Positions 9,621 through 20,790 of a DNA stretch of 64,000 bases are shown here, one piece after another. The translations under genes were made by a program, and so were the position numbers. The stretch spans positions 12,785,887-12,849,886 of the forward strand of contig NC_132917.1 in assembly GCF_047675955.1 (NCBI RefSeq). The letters are read 5' to 3'. Position 1 is the first letter of the stretch, and every line of letters starts with the position of its first letter. Under the pieces are notes generated by a model, which was not told the DNA's origin, made no database searches, and worked only from the letters and a program-made list of their open reading frames with translations. This DNA comes from Chlorocebus sabaeus (Eukaryota > Chordata > Mammalia > Primates > Cercopithecidae).

Positions 9621-11212
9621 TTAACTTTTTATTTTGAAGTAATCATAGAGTCACAGGAAATTGCAAAAGTATTAGTGTGGTCCTGGGTGCACCCTTCATC
9701 CAGTTTCTCCTAGTGGCAATAACTTGCACTTACAACGATAGAACAACATCAAAATCAGGAAGCTGGGAAACTGACATTGATATTTATACAATCCATCAAT
9801 CTTTTTCACGTTTCACCAGTTTTATAAGAACAGATTTTCCTCCATGTGCACACACGTGTGTCTCATTCTAAGCCACTTTATCACACATCCTGATTCCTGT
9901 AATACAGATACCACAAGAATTTCCTATCTTCTGTCGCTATATTCACACCCAACACTCCATCCTCCAACCTCTGGCAAACACTCATTGGTTTTGCTCTTTC
10001 CATAATTTCATCATTTAAGAGTCTTACGGAAACAGAATCCTCAAATAAGCAACCTTTTGAGATTGGATAGTTTTCACTAGGCACAATGACACAATGAGAG
10101 CCATGAAAGTTGTTGAATGCGTCAATAGTTTATTCCTTTCTAATGCTTACCAGTATTCTATGGTGTGAATGTACCATAGCTCATTCACCCATTTACCCAT
10201 TGAAGAACACTTGAGTTGTTTCTGGGTTTTACCTATCACAAATACATTTGCTATGGACATCCACGCACAGCTTATTTTTTGTTTTTGTTTTTTTGTTTGT
10301 TTGTTTCTCTCTCTTAGTGGGTAGTATTTTTTCAACAATTTTATTTCTTCTATGTTAACTGGTCTGTTCATATCTTCTGTATTTTGGAAGGTCAATTTTA
10401 GGGATTTATATTTTCCCAGAAAATTATCTGTTGTGTATCCAATTTTCCAAATTTATTTTCATAGGGTTAAAATAGATTTGTCTCATAACTTTGCTAAATT
10501 TCTGTTTATTCTGCAATATCACTATATGTACTTCTATTTTTTTCCTTGATTCAGTTAGCTAATGACTTTTTACATCTTACTATAATTTAAAAAAATCATG
10601 AATTTATTCATACATTCTACAATTTTTCTATTTTCTATTTCTATTTTCATTTTTTTTCTATTGATTTTTTCAGGTTCATTAATGTTCTAACATCTTGAGT
10701 GGAATATTTTTAATATATTTATATTCAGCCATTCTCATGAATTAAAGTAAGTTTTTAAGGTGATGAATCTTCCTCGAGTCATAGTTTAGCTAAATCTATA
10801 TAGGTCTGATATCCAGTACTGTTATTACCGTTTCCAAAATACTTTACAATTTCAGATTTAATTTCCTCTTTCATTTAAGAATTGCTTGAGAAAAGTTTTA
10901 CAAGTTCTAGGTGTTAAGGCTTTCCTCCCTTTTCACCAAGTTTGTTATTGTATTGTTGTATCATTATCAGAGAAGCTGCTTTGTATAATTTTTACTTATC
11001 TACAGGCTTTTATGTAGACATGATTTTTCACTTTTCTGGGATAAGTACCCAGGAGTGTGATTGCTGGGTTATATGGCGAGCTTATATTTAGTTTTTTAAG
11101 GAACTGCCAAACTATTTTCTGGAGTTCCTGTACCATTTTATACTTCCACCAGAAATGTATCCAGCTGCCACGTTCTCATCAGCATTTGGCATTTCAGCTG
11201 TTTTAATAACAC
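9621..11212 (-). mobile_element. Old L1 (L1M) 3' region, interrupted
   Basis: Reverse L1M 3' end in two pieces. 9621-10277 has CATCCAGTTTCTCCTAGTGG, GTATTCTATGGTGTGAATG and GTTGTTTCTGGGTTTTACC. About 10990-11212 has GTGATTGCTGGGTTATATGG, AAGGAACTGCCAAACTATTT and the CACGTTCTCATCAGCATTTG block that normally follows at once. The middle (10278-10989) is a separate insert. 5'-truncated. Confidence 0.7.
10278..10989 (-). mobile_element. Old L1 ORF2-derived fragment nested in L1M
   Basis: Begins with a T-rich tract (CTTATTTTTTGTTTTTG) resembling a reversed poly(A) tail, then AT-rich sequence matching the antisense of old L1 ORF2: TTAACTGGTCTGTTCATATC, TTTTGGAAGGTCAATTTTAG, ATTTAATTTCCTCTTTCATT, TATCAGAGAAGCTGCTTTGT. 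It interrupts the L1M 3' end. No frame survives. Confidence 0.5.
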
Positions 11213-11699
11213 AGTTAAAAGAAATTTTTTAAAAAGCTATAGAAGTTATACCTCCACCAAAAGCCCAGATGATCTCCTTGGTATTCTTTTGCATTAATCT
11301 TTATCTGTATTATTAATCTGAATCTAAATTCTCCCTTAACCACCAAGCCCAGCTGTAGTGATGTGAGCCTTCTTAATCTATTAACAGTGGGACATAAAAG
11401 GTGGTTATCAGCCCTTCCAATACTTGCCTAAGACAATTAGAAACTATATTTTTTCTGACATTCTGAAACTATGTGTTTTCTGACATTGATTTCTGGAGTA
11501 ATCATCTTATAATCCTTACCCCATTCCTCAGGTAGGGAGGTGGAGGCCCACAGTAGCCTGTGTAGTATTGGGTGATGATGGAAAAATAGAAAACTGGGAG
11601 GTCAGGTGATGTAATAGGGTTTCACAGGAATTGTGACGAATTTTGAACAACAGGGATCCCATTTACTAAACTATAGACAGGAAGTCATGGTTCCTTTTT
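11213..11699. other. Unassigned sequence
   Basis: No repeat or gene recognised. Contains a local echo, GAAACTATATTTTTTCTGAC then GAAACTATGTGTTTTCTGAC (about 11441-11485), a small imperfect tandem duplication. Confidence 0.4.
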
Positions 11700-12195
11700 C
11701 AAGCGATGAAATATTTCAAACATAGAAAAATACATAAACTAATATAACAGGCACTCACTTACGCACAGGGCCACCAGAAGCTCATATCTTTGTGCAAACT
11801 AGAGAAAGGCTTTCTGTCTTTCACACCACGGCAGGGTACATGGCTGGGCAATCCTTGACTGGGCTGTGCCCCTACGAGGGAGCTCAACCTAGACAGCCAT
11901 AAGTGGAGGTAACCACTGCTGAGTTAAACGGTGGTGAATATGCTGCTGCGTTTGCTTTGGAATTTGATTATAGTGCCCAAATCTAAGAACTACGACCTAA
12001 GCCTGACCACTCTACTCCTAACCTCTTCCTTTGCACAGGTAACCCATCCTCATGTTTGCTAAGTATCATTCCCATAAATACTACTGGCCCCTATATTTAA
12101 ATTTTATACAAATAATGTCAAGGTGTATATTTTTATTATGAAACAACTTGTTTTTTCATGTATTCTACTTATGAAATTTCATTGATATAGAAAAG
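11700..12195 (-). mobile_element. Old L1 (L1M/L1ME) 3' fragment
   Basis: Antisense L1 3' end: AAATATTTCAAACATAGAAA, CCTAACCTCTTCCTTTGCACA, GGTAACCCATCCTCATGTTT and TTTATACAAATAATGTCAAG. Moderately diverged and 5'-truncated. Confidence 0.55.
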
Positions 12196-12199
12196 TAAA

Positions 12200-12320
12200 G
12201 TAAGGATAATAAGAATAGTTAACTCTTACAGATTTCTTATCATATGTTGGGTGCACTTTTAAGCGCTTTGTACATTGTACATATTACTGCATCTAATCCC
12301 ATCTTTGGATGTTTGAACTG
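12200..12320 (-). mobile_element. MIR SINE fragment
   Basis: AATAGTTAACTCTTACAGAT, ATGTTGGGTGCACTTTTAAG, CGCTTTGTACATTG and CATCTAATCCCAT follow the MIR 3' end in reverse orientation. Confidence 0.65.
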
Positions 12321-12440
12321 ATCTGTCTGTTATTCTAAGTGTGTATATGTGTGTATGTATGTGCCTTATTTCTCCCTGAGTGCTACTTTTATGTGAGAAT
12401 GCATGATATTTCATCACTTCTAAAAAATCTTCAGCCATTC

Positions 12441-12738
12441 TCTTTTTTTTTTTTTTTTTTTTGGAGACAGTCTCACTTTGTTGCCCAGGGTGGAGTGCAA
12501 TGGTGTGATCTCGGCTCACTGCAACTTCTGCCGTGAGTTCAGGCAATTATCCTGCCTCAGCCTCCTGAGTACCTGGGATCATAGGCGCGCACCACCACGC
12601 CTGGCTAATTTTTGTATTTTAGTAGAGACAAGGTTTCACCATGTTGGCCAGGCTGGTCTTGAATTCCTGACCTCATGATCCACCCGCCTCAGCCTCCCAA
12701 AGTGTTGGGATTACAGGCGTGAACCACTGCGCCCAGCT
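12441..12738 (-). mobile_element. Alu (AluS-like)
   Basis: Full-length reverse Alu: T-run, GGAGACAGTCTCACTTTGTT, GTGATCTCGGCTCACTGCAA, TTTTGTATTTTAGTAGAGAC, CCTCCCAAAGTGTTGGGATT, ending GCGCCCAGCT. A 65-codon plus-strand frame and others across it are antisense Alu, not genes. Confidence 0.97.
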
Positions 12739-12739
12739 T

Positions 12740-13073
12740 CCCCACCATTCTTTCTCTCTTTATTACTTTTCCTTTTTGAGATGGAGTATCACTCTGTCTC
12801 CCAGGTTGGAGTGCAGTGGCACGATCTTGGCTTACTGCAACCTCCACCTCCCAGGTTCAAGTGATTCTCCTGCCTCAACTTCCCCAATAACTGGAATTAC
12901 AAGCGCACATCACCACACCAAGCTAGTTTTTGTATTTTTAGCAGAGACGAGGTTTCACCATGTTGGCCAGGCTGGTCTCGAGCTCCTGACTTCAAGTGAT
13001 CTGCCTGCCTCGGCCTCCCAAAGTGCTACAATTACAGGCATGAGCCACCGTGCCAACCCCCACCATTCTTTCT
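12740..13073 (-). mobile_element. Alu (AluS-like) with 16-bp target duplication
   Basis: Alu body 12756-13057, flanked by exact copies of CCCCACCATTCTTTCT at 12740-12755 and 13058-13073. The tail is a degenerate CTTTATTACTTTTCC run rather than pure T, indicating age. It entered directly beside the Alu at 12441. The 141-codon plus-strand frame across it is antisense Alu. Confidence 0.97.
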
Positions 13074-13141
13074 ACTGTATTCTCCTAGTAGATGATGCAT
13101 TTTGGATCTTCTCATTTCATCTTCCCTCAATGATCTTTTGG

Positions 13142-14131
13142 TAATGATCTTATCCTTATCATTCGTTGCTTTATTGCACTGGTTCCCTATTCTGATGAGT
13201 CTAATCTATGTTTCTTCTGTCTGATAAGTTTTTAAATTCAAGGATGATATTATTTATTCCCATCATCTCTGTCAAATCTGCCTGTTTTCATGTGTCTCTT
13301 ATTTCTTTTATTGTGTTTCTTGACTTTGTCTTTAATAATTTGTCTTTTTTTGTTGTACCGACTAATGTCCTTAGGTTTTAACGATGCTCGTGTTTGTATC
13401 TACTGTATTGTGCTCAGAATGCATTGTTTCCTCGTGCATTTTGTAATTTTTAATTGTGAGCTCAAAGTAGGAAGGCCTCCCTCTTCCCAGTCCTCTGAGC
13501 CCTGTGGGAAAACCTATATAGCCTGTGTTGTTGAGGTACCTCTAAAGCCTTTTAGATTTGTTTCTGCCTGGTGAATCAGGTGGTATAAATTCAGAATCTA
13601 AACTCTTGTGAAGTACCAGTAAAGATCGATGAGCTTTCTTGCTTTTTTTTTTTTTTTTTTTTTTTTTGAGACGGAGTCTCGCTCAATCGCCCAGGCTGGA
13701 GTGCAGTGGGGTGATCTCGGCTCACTGCAAGCTCCGCCTCCCGGGTTCACGCCATTCTCCTGCCTCAGCCTCCAGAGTAACTGAGAGCTTTCCTGCTAAT
13801 TTGTAGGCAGAAGGGAGATTGATTTTGTGATTCACTTTCACTGAGGCTGTGATATTCGAGGTCACTAGCAGTGGTCTCATTTGCAAGTCTTAGCTTATTT
13901 GGTCCAAGGTCTCATCTTTAAGGCTTCTACAGGTTCTAACACTCAAGATCCTATGTTTTTGGGTGTAGAAAACCCACTCGACCTCAGCTGCAACATGTGT
14001 TTACATGTTTCCAGTTCTCATTTTCAAGTCTTTATTAATTCAAAGATATATTTTATCATATCTTTTTAAGCTTTTAGTGGGAAAGATGATTTTTTAGTTA
14101 CCTTAATCTGCCATCTTGTCAACATTGGAAT
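13142..14131 (-). mobile_element. Old L1/HAL1 5' region
   Basis: Antisense of what I recall as the 5' part of old L1 elements: TTTGTAATTTTTAATTGTGA, GCTCAAAGTAGGAAGGCCTC, TAGATTTGTTTCTGCCTGG and an end at CTTAATCTGCCATCTTGTCA. It is interrupted by an Alu at 13643-13784. No frame survives. Family assignment is moderate. Confidence 0.5.
13631..13797 (-). mobile_element. 5'-truncated AluY with target duplication
   Basis: Only the right half of the Alu remains (13643-13784): T-run, GAGACGGAGTCTCGCTCAAT, then GCAAGCTCCGCCTCCCGGGT and CACGCCATTCTCCTGCCTCA. Flanks GAGCTTTCTTGCT (13631) and GAGCTTTCCTGCT (13785) are the duplicated target with one change. Low divergence suggests a young copy. Confidence 0.93.
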
Positions 14132-14295
14132 TCTTAAAACAAGTTTAAATGTTTTATGTATTGCCTTAGCATCCTGAGAACATGCAGTTAGAAAAAAAGG
14201 CAGATGTCAAAGGTAGTTTATATAGGTGACATCCAGGCTAGTAACAGAATTAGAACACCCTATTTCTAGCTTCCAGGTTTACAAGTAAACCAGGT

Positions 14296-14334
14296 AGCCA
14301 GTATTTTCTTTTTTTTTTTTTTTTCAGCCAGTAT
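14296..14334 (-). mobile_element. Poly(A)-only retroinsertion with target duplication
   Basis: AGCCAGTAT occurs at 14296-14304 and again at 14326-14334. Between them lies only TTTCTTTT..., about 20 bases of nearly pure T, with no SINE or LINE body. This looks like target-primed reverse transcription that copied little more than a poly(A) tail. Confidence 0.65.
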
Positions 14335-14387
14335 GTTGTAGGATCAATTTGAGTGATAGAAGTCTCTGTAAAAATAACATATTTGAG

Positions 14388-14446
14388 GGCCGGGCACAGT
14401 GGCTCAAGCCTGTAGTCCCAGCACTTTGGGAGGCTGAGAGGGGCCA
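14388..14446 (+). mobile_element. Alu 5' scrap, 3'-truncated
   Basis: GGCCGGGCACAGTGGCTCAA, then GCCTGTAGTCCCAGCACTTT and GGGAGGCTGAGAG: the first ~57 bases of an Alu, after which the match stops. No right monomer, tail or target duplication. GAGGGCC and GAGGGGCC sit at the two edges, suggesting microhomology joining. Confidence 0.9.
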
Positions 14447-16499
14447 CAATTAATAATCAGGTGTATATGATTTGTTGGAAAATAAACAAGAGTTTAGAAA
14501 AAATAATCCATTTGTTAGCAGACATTGTAAACCAATAATAAGAAAACTTGTTTTATTATTATTATTATTTGATCAGTTACTTTAGATTCAGAATTCCCTG
14601 ACCATGAATTATGACTCTGCCTTCGAGGATGAATGCTCAAAGCATTCTATGCTTCTGTCTAAGAGTTTCACAAACTCAATCCTTCTCTTGGAAATACATG
14701 ATACATAAAGTGATAATATCTGCATTTAAAAAGTTGTTTTGTTTTGCTTACCCTATCACTTTCCAAATTATGGAAAAAGTTTATGACAAATTTTCGTATT
14801 TTCCAAAAGTATAGTTTCATTGAATTATCTTTAGGGAAGTTTAGGTTAAACAGCATGATTTTTACCATGCATATGTTAGAGTTAAAAGTAACAGAGTATC
14901 ATTACTCCAGCTGTGTTAGAAGTATAAGCCACATAGAGAATACAATGAGGTCAATTCTAGAAAAAGAACATATTTATTTTGGGATTTAGAAAACAGACTA
15001 ATAATCAAATAACAAAAATATCCTGGGCTCATGATCCTGCATGTATTTTTACAAGATATATCACATCTCATAGAATAGGACTATGTAGGAAAGCATCATT
15101 CTGATTTAGTGAAAATCCAGAATTTCAGGCCATCATTAATATAATGTGATGTTATTACTTGAACTTTTTGGAATCACAGTGCAAATAAAAGCAACACTGG
15201 GGAAACATATTTTTACCTAAGCTAGCAATATGAAAACATAATAACCTGAGTGCTGGGGAAACTGTAGCAAAACCTAACACATACATTTCTGGGGGCATTG
15301 TTAAGTTGGCTCAGCCATGTTGGAAAGCAAGAGCACAGGAGCATCATGGCCAATAGAAATGTGTATTAAACTCGAATCATTATGTTTAGATATAAAATTC
15401 CATTTTAAGAAAATATTCGAAAAATAGTAGGCATATAATTTCTCCCAATGACAGGGGGGAAAAGGCTAGACTTAATTTTTGGAGACCCAGGTTTAAGTCC
15501 TGTTTCTTTTACTTGACCCCTGGAAACTGATTTCTTCACTATTTGGTTTGTTTTTCCAGAATATTTACCAAATGGCAAAAAAAAAAAAAAAAAATTGAAA
15601 AATTGAAAAATTGAAGTAGCAATAGTCAGAGAAGGATTCATTAACAAATTATTCTTCAACTTCTAAGTTACAACACAACTCTGTGTAATCATGAAAATTG
15701 TTTTAGAAGTGTTAAGTAGTGAAAGCAGAAGAGAAGTCTCTCTTCATGATGATGATAAAAGCCAAACACAGAAAACACAAGCATTTTGGAAAAGAAAAAT
15801 GTGTCATAGCAGGGTTTTTAAAGATTTATGTATTAATAATTTTCTTTAATATCCTTTCCAATGATATTTTTATATGAAAATGCTAAAATAAAAATATGAT
15901 TTGAGTATAAATTTAACAGGATAATTGATGGGTAAATATTGAGAAGTGTCTATAAATATATGAGGTGTTAAAATCCTGGCTGACATAACAGTACACACAG
16001 AGAGGGCATCTGAACTCTTGTGATTTGAAAGGGTATGAATCTCATGCTCTAAGTTTTATAAGTTTATATATTTTTCTATATTTTTATATTTATATTTTAA
16101 TATATTTTATAAGCAACATCATATCTCTCTTAATTATCACATTTTTTAATTTAAGAATTTCTGGATTCATTCATTTGATGAACATTAATGAATTAGAACT
16201 TACTAACTGAATTAGGACGTACTAAGTGTCAGATAATAACAGAATAAAAGGAGAAAAAGCCATAGTATCTGCCGTAAGCTCAACTATGTTACTTAATATA
16301 TATTTTAATTAACATTAATAAGTAAAATGAACCATTTTCTTCCATGGAAAGGATCACAGTCACAAATAGTATGAAAAAGTTCTTATTGGTGTGGTTTGTA
16401 ACATGAACCATAGTTACGGGATGTAGGAATAAGGGCTGAGTTGAAGAAAGGAAATGGTTCTTTCCTTCGCCTTGTTACTTCTTAGCAGTTTGACCACGA
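14447..16499. other. Repeat-poor AT-rich sequence
   Basis: No gene or repeat family recognised over 2 kb. Holds an A-run followed by TTGAAAAA tandem units (15578-15616) and AT-rich runs near 16060-16110. Frames of 60-84 codons on both strands look like chance. Confidence 0.4.
15578..15616 (+). repeat. A-run with TTGAAAAA tandem units
   Basis: About 19 A residues lead into TTGAAAAA repeated twice and a partial third unit (ATTGAAG). Confidence 0.9.
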
Positions 16500-16690
16500 A
16501 CCATCCTTAATTTCTTCATTAATTTTCTCATTCATTCATCCCCAATTATTCTATTTCTCAGATATTGTGGAGTGTGTCTGTCATATGTGAAGCACAATGC
16601 TAGGTAGTGACGGTGCAGAACTGAGTTAGAGCTCCTGTCTCCAAGAACCTTATCTTCTATTAAGGAAGATGGAAAAGTTTAAAGGCAAAG
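16500..16690 (-). mobile_element. L2 3' end fragment
   Basis: CTCATTCATTCATCCCCAAT, GAAGCACAATGCTAGGTAGT, GACGGTGCAGAACTGAGTTA and CTGTCTCCAAGAACCTTATC follow the reverse L2 terminus. Confidence 0.7.
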
Positions 16691-16844
16691 TTACAGCAGG
16701 GGTATGAAAGTTTGATGCAAACACAGAAACAACTAAGTAGCTTCAACTTCCTTAAAATGGTGGTATCTACATCCAGATATCATGAGGATAAAAAAGATGA
16801 TGAAAACAATAGGTCTATGATACATTCACTGTCCCTGTGCAAAC

Positions 16845-17395
16845 ATGATGAAACCTCTAAAATCTCCAGCAGTAGTTGAAAAGCCCATTTACAACTGGAC
16901 CCCAACCTATTTGTCCTATCTCGGATCTTTTCAATCTTTGCCCTATTGCGTCAGAAACTTTAAACTATTCACCATTTTTCTAAATATGGTACAATTTCTC
17001 ACACCTCTGTACCTGGCGCTAGTTGCTTTCCCTGCTTGGAAAGACTTTCCTTCTATTTCTAACATGAGCCCTCCTGACTCTCTGGTTCATTCCCTTTCTG
17101 ATGACTTACTCTTCATGTTGCAGACACAGTGAAAATTACACTGCCAAATCTTCTCAAATTCCCAACACAGTTAATTACTTCTTTCTTTCAGCACCCCTAC
17201 TGCTTTTTCCCCTGCTTGTAGTGAAAAACTGATCAAAGCCACCTGTCTGTCCTCTTCATCATTAACTCCCTGAGGGTAGAGACTTCACCTTTCCTATTTC
17301 TTTACTGCCATCACCTAGCAACATGTCTTAGTAAATATTGGTTATAAAAATTAATGCAGCTATAGAGAACACATTAGCCAATGAAAAAACTAAGT
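16845..17395 (+). mobile_element. L2 3' region, long fragment
   Basis: Sense L2: TTTCCCTGCTTGGAAAGACT (the CTGCCTGGAACGCTCTTCC block), TGACTTACTCTTCATGTTGC, then ATTAACTCCCTGAGGGTAGA, CATCACCTAGCAACATG and TTAGTAAATATTGGTT. It ends in a GAAT-rich tail, as L2 does. The 95-codon plus frame at 16845-17132 lies inside this element and is not a gene. Confidence 0.75.
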
Positions 17396-17540
17396 GAATG
17401 AATGAGTGATCGAATTAATGAGTCAGTAAATTACTGAATAGTGATTGAGGAAATGAGGAAATGATTGAGTGGCAAATTATTGTATAATTATTTAATTAAT
17501 GAATAAATTCATTATTTAGTAAGTGAATAAATAAGTATAT
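17395..17540 (+). repeat. Degenerate GAAT/TGAA tetranucleotide tract
   Basis: GTGAATGAATGAGTG continues into many imperfect TGAA, AATG and ATTA units. Probably grown from the terminal repeats of the adjoining L2. Confidence 0.8.
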
Positions 17541-18149
17541 GACTTGCCTAAAGAGTTCATGGCAGTTTTTGTTTCCAGATCAGAGAAATTCAGGATTTTA
17601 ACTGACATAAACTTTTTCCCTCCAACAGCTGTGTCTCTGGTCATCATACTCCAAGTAGAATTTTTGCCAAAGGTATTAAGAATAGCTCACCATTTAACTA
17701 TTCCAGACAATTTGCAATTGCAGTCTGTGACAAAGCCACAGTTTTAACAATATTTCACAATTCTCGTTTTATGACTGTGATTTTATAATGTAAACATCAC
17801 CCCCTGTGAAATTCTCAGTTTTGTTTTTTTTTCAAATTATTCTTCCAGATATTAGTAACAGAGAAATGACTTATATACTATATGTTGGCTAATAAATTAT
17901 ATTCCTTCACAGTAAGTTCTAACTGACTTTGATTTACGAAAACAATGTTGACGTAGAAGAAAAATATTTTTGTTAATTTGATAAAATGGGTCAAAACTGT
18001 TCTGTAGTACTTTATTTGCATTAGCCAAACTATGAACTTAGCTTGAGACATGGCGTGGCATTTGTGTATGGCCACAAGGAGACATTGTGTCTTGTCTTTG
18101 CAGTACAAAACTGCACACAATCTTGTTTGTGAAAATTGTGCCCAAGAAT
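17541..18149. other. Unassigned sequence
   Basis: No repeat or gene recognised. A minus-strand 80-codon frame (17878-18120) is unsupported. Confidence 0.4.
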
Positions 18150-18480
18150 AATTATTTAGGATTTGTTTGTTTGTTTGTTTTTTGTTTTGTGACAGGATCT
18201 CACTCTCTTGCTCAGACTAGAGTGCAGTGGTGCCATTTCGGCTCACTGCAACCTCTGCCTCCCCTCAACCTCCACCTCCCAGGCTCAGTGATTCTCCTGC
18301 CTCAGCCTCCCAAGTAGCTGGGATTACAGGTGTGCACCATCAGGCCTGGCTGATTTTTTTTTTTTTTTTTTTTGTATTTTTGTATTTTTAGTAGGACAGG
18401 GTTTCACCATGTTGGCCAGGCTGGCCTCAAACTCCTGACCTCAAATAATCCACCCACCTTGGCATCCCAAAATTATTTAG
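18150..18480 (-). mobile_element. Alu, 5'-truncated, with target duplication
   Basis: Body 18160-18470 between exact copies of AATTATTTAG (18150-18159, 18471-18480). The tail is (TTTG)n, the middle linker is an expanded T-run at about 18354-18373, and CTCCCCTCAACCTCCACCTC is a small internal duplication. The 5' end stops at CATCCCAAA, about 35 bases short. Confidence 0.95.
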
Positions 18481-20079
18481 TGTTTTGAACACCCTTTCCT
18501 GTGCAGCCAGAGGTTTCTAATGATAATTGTTAAATAAACAGATCATTAGGTTAAGATTAAGACTGTCAATACAGGCTTAGTCTGCTAAATGAATAGTGTT
18601 TGATGGAATGGGACCCGTGCCTTTTGCAGTGGTTAGCAAATATTGAATTTGTAAGATTCCATCATTACCTTGTTTTTCATGTTACTGAGTAATAAAGTGA
18701 GGCCTAGGTGAATATATGGCTTACTACATTGATTTCAGACATTAGAGAAAATGCAAAATAATAAAATAAACCTTCTTTAACATGAAAGGAAGTGAGCTCA
18801 GTCACTCTGTGTCCTTTTAGTGTCCTTCGTAGAGATTTAGCTTTTCTAGGCCCTTTTAAAAGAATACAACTTTTAACACTATAAAGTATGTTCTTTAAAA
18901 ATACTTTTGAAAAATAGAAATGAATTACAAACTTTTCCAAAATTTTGGCTGATTTCCTTAGGATTAATTCCCAAAAAAGAGAATATGTAAGTCTAAATTG
19001 TGAATACTTTAAAGTACTTTATATTGATTTTCAATTGCTGTATAGAAAGAACCTGAATATATACTAAGTACTAAAATGTCTCTTCCTCCTGTAGAAGTAC
19101 CTTGTCTCTTACGTTTAGTAATGGAAACAAATGTGATGAATTGCTAAAGGCCTTTTTCCATGATGGCACTCTATTCATAGAAGTTTATATGGCATTTCAA
19201 AAGTTCTAGTCTACATAAATATTGACATGATAATTTTGGAATCAACTCTTCCCAAGAAGCGGTCATGGAGAAGAGAATATGGATTTTTTTCTTACCCTCC
19301 TGAGTATGGAAGTGATCCCCTAAACAGGACATTCCTGGAAAGCTAGACAAACTCAGTGTAAGGAACCACATCCTAATGTTTCTGGACTCGCCACCTACGC
19401 AATGAGCTGACTGCTAGACTTATGTCAGGAGTGTTGTGTTTCTGGAAATGTCTAGAGAGAGGTTGGATGACCAACGCTTGGGAAGATTTTTAAAGGCACT
19501 CTAGTTCCAATTGGGTAATCCAACTAGACATAATGTAAAGCTGCTTCATGCTGTCCCTATGCTGTCAACCTCATATCCAGCATATGCAAGCAATTAAATA
19601 ATTGGAGACTATTACATTTCCAAATACGACGGTAAACTACATTTTAATCAATTATTTCAACCTTCTGCTTCATTAATGCTCTTTTAATGAACTACCAAAA
19701 GTAACAGAACAGTAGTTTGGGAATTTTCTTTTGTTTTTGTTTTTGATAGCTTGAGTTTTTCTGTCTCCTCCTTGGGCCTCTTCCCTACTTCATATTGGAC
19801 ATGTCAATGTCTCAAAAGAGACAGGAGAAGAAGAAAACACCTACCTAAATTAAATAACGGATTAGGAATTGGGATGCAGAGGCAAAATGATTTGAGAACT
19901 TAAGGAAGTATTATAGAGACAAGGCAAGGTATCTAAAACATTTTAGCAAAGTCGTGGCGCACTTATTGATCTTGGAATTGAACTCTGCCATCTATCCTAT
20001 CCCTTCCCATACCAGCACACCAGTCCCCATTTCTGTTGACTTTTTCCCCTATTCTTCTCCCTTATAATTTGCCCAAGCT
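18481..20079. other. Repeat-poor unique sequence
   Basis: No repeat family or gene recognised. AT-rich, with several TAAT-rich patches (for example 19590-19700). Confidence 0.45.
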
Positions 20080-20790
20080 GGGAAATGTGGCCGTCATACG
20101 ACAACATGAACAATTCTCAAAGGAATGTTTAATATTTACTTTAATGATAAGAACTTGATTAGAAGAAAGAGGCAATTAAGAAATACTGTTCCCTTTGAAC
20201 AAATTCAAGAAATATTTTGAGACAGAAAGGGGCTGAGGCATTTCTATGTATCCTTATGAGAAAAAATCAATAGAAATCGAGTATGACAGATTTTGAATAC
20301 GCCCCTCAGAATGTAGGAAGGTTTACGTGGATATTGCAGCATATTGCAAATGGACTACATGTTCTGCGACTAAGTTGGGGGAAATAGGTCAATCCATTAG
20401 CTATTACAATTACATGATGCAACAGGAAAAGCACAGCTTTTGAATTTTAGCTGCTATAATCCCAACTAGGACTCGACAACCCGCAGTTGTTCTACAGTTA
20501 CAATAATCTTTCAGGTGGACTTCATAAATGAACTGAAGAAATTCTTTTGAAAATAACTTTTAAAAGGGAGAACAGTTCCCCCGCACACATTTTCTAGTCG
20601 GCTTGGCTGTCCCCTCTGGGCTCAGTAAAAGAAACTCATGCAGTGCAAGTATGTTTAGCAATTGGGCCTGTTCCCAGGTTGTGAGACGTTTAGCAAAAAT
20701 CCAGAGTTATTATTAGATCTAAATGGAGGCTTTTGTCAAAAGGCCTCTTGAATTGTTAGGAAATCAGAGTGCAAATTGATAATGACACAC
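20080..20790. promoter_or_regulatory. Candidate conserved noncoding element (speculative)
   Basis: A repeat-free stretch that keeps CpG sites uncommon in aged AT-rich DNA (CATACGACAA, ATACGCCCC, TTACGTGG, CTCGACAACCCGCAG, AGTCGGCTT, GAGACGTTT). It also has homeodomain-like cores (CCATTAGCTATTACAATTAC) and no open frame. This is only what an enhancer-like conserved element tends to look like; conservation itself is not visible here. Confidence 0.25.

Noticed and set aside
12719..13144. 141-codon plus-strand frame, the longest in the window
   Set aside because: It reads antisense Alu. The translation has the usual Alu-derived peptide pattern (for example TRFHHVGQAGLELL), and the body has a target duplication.
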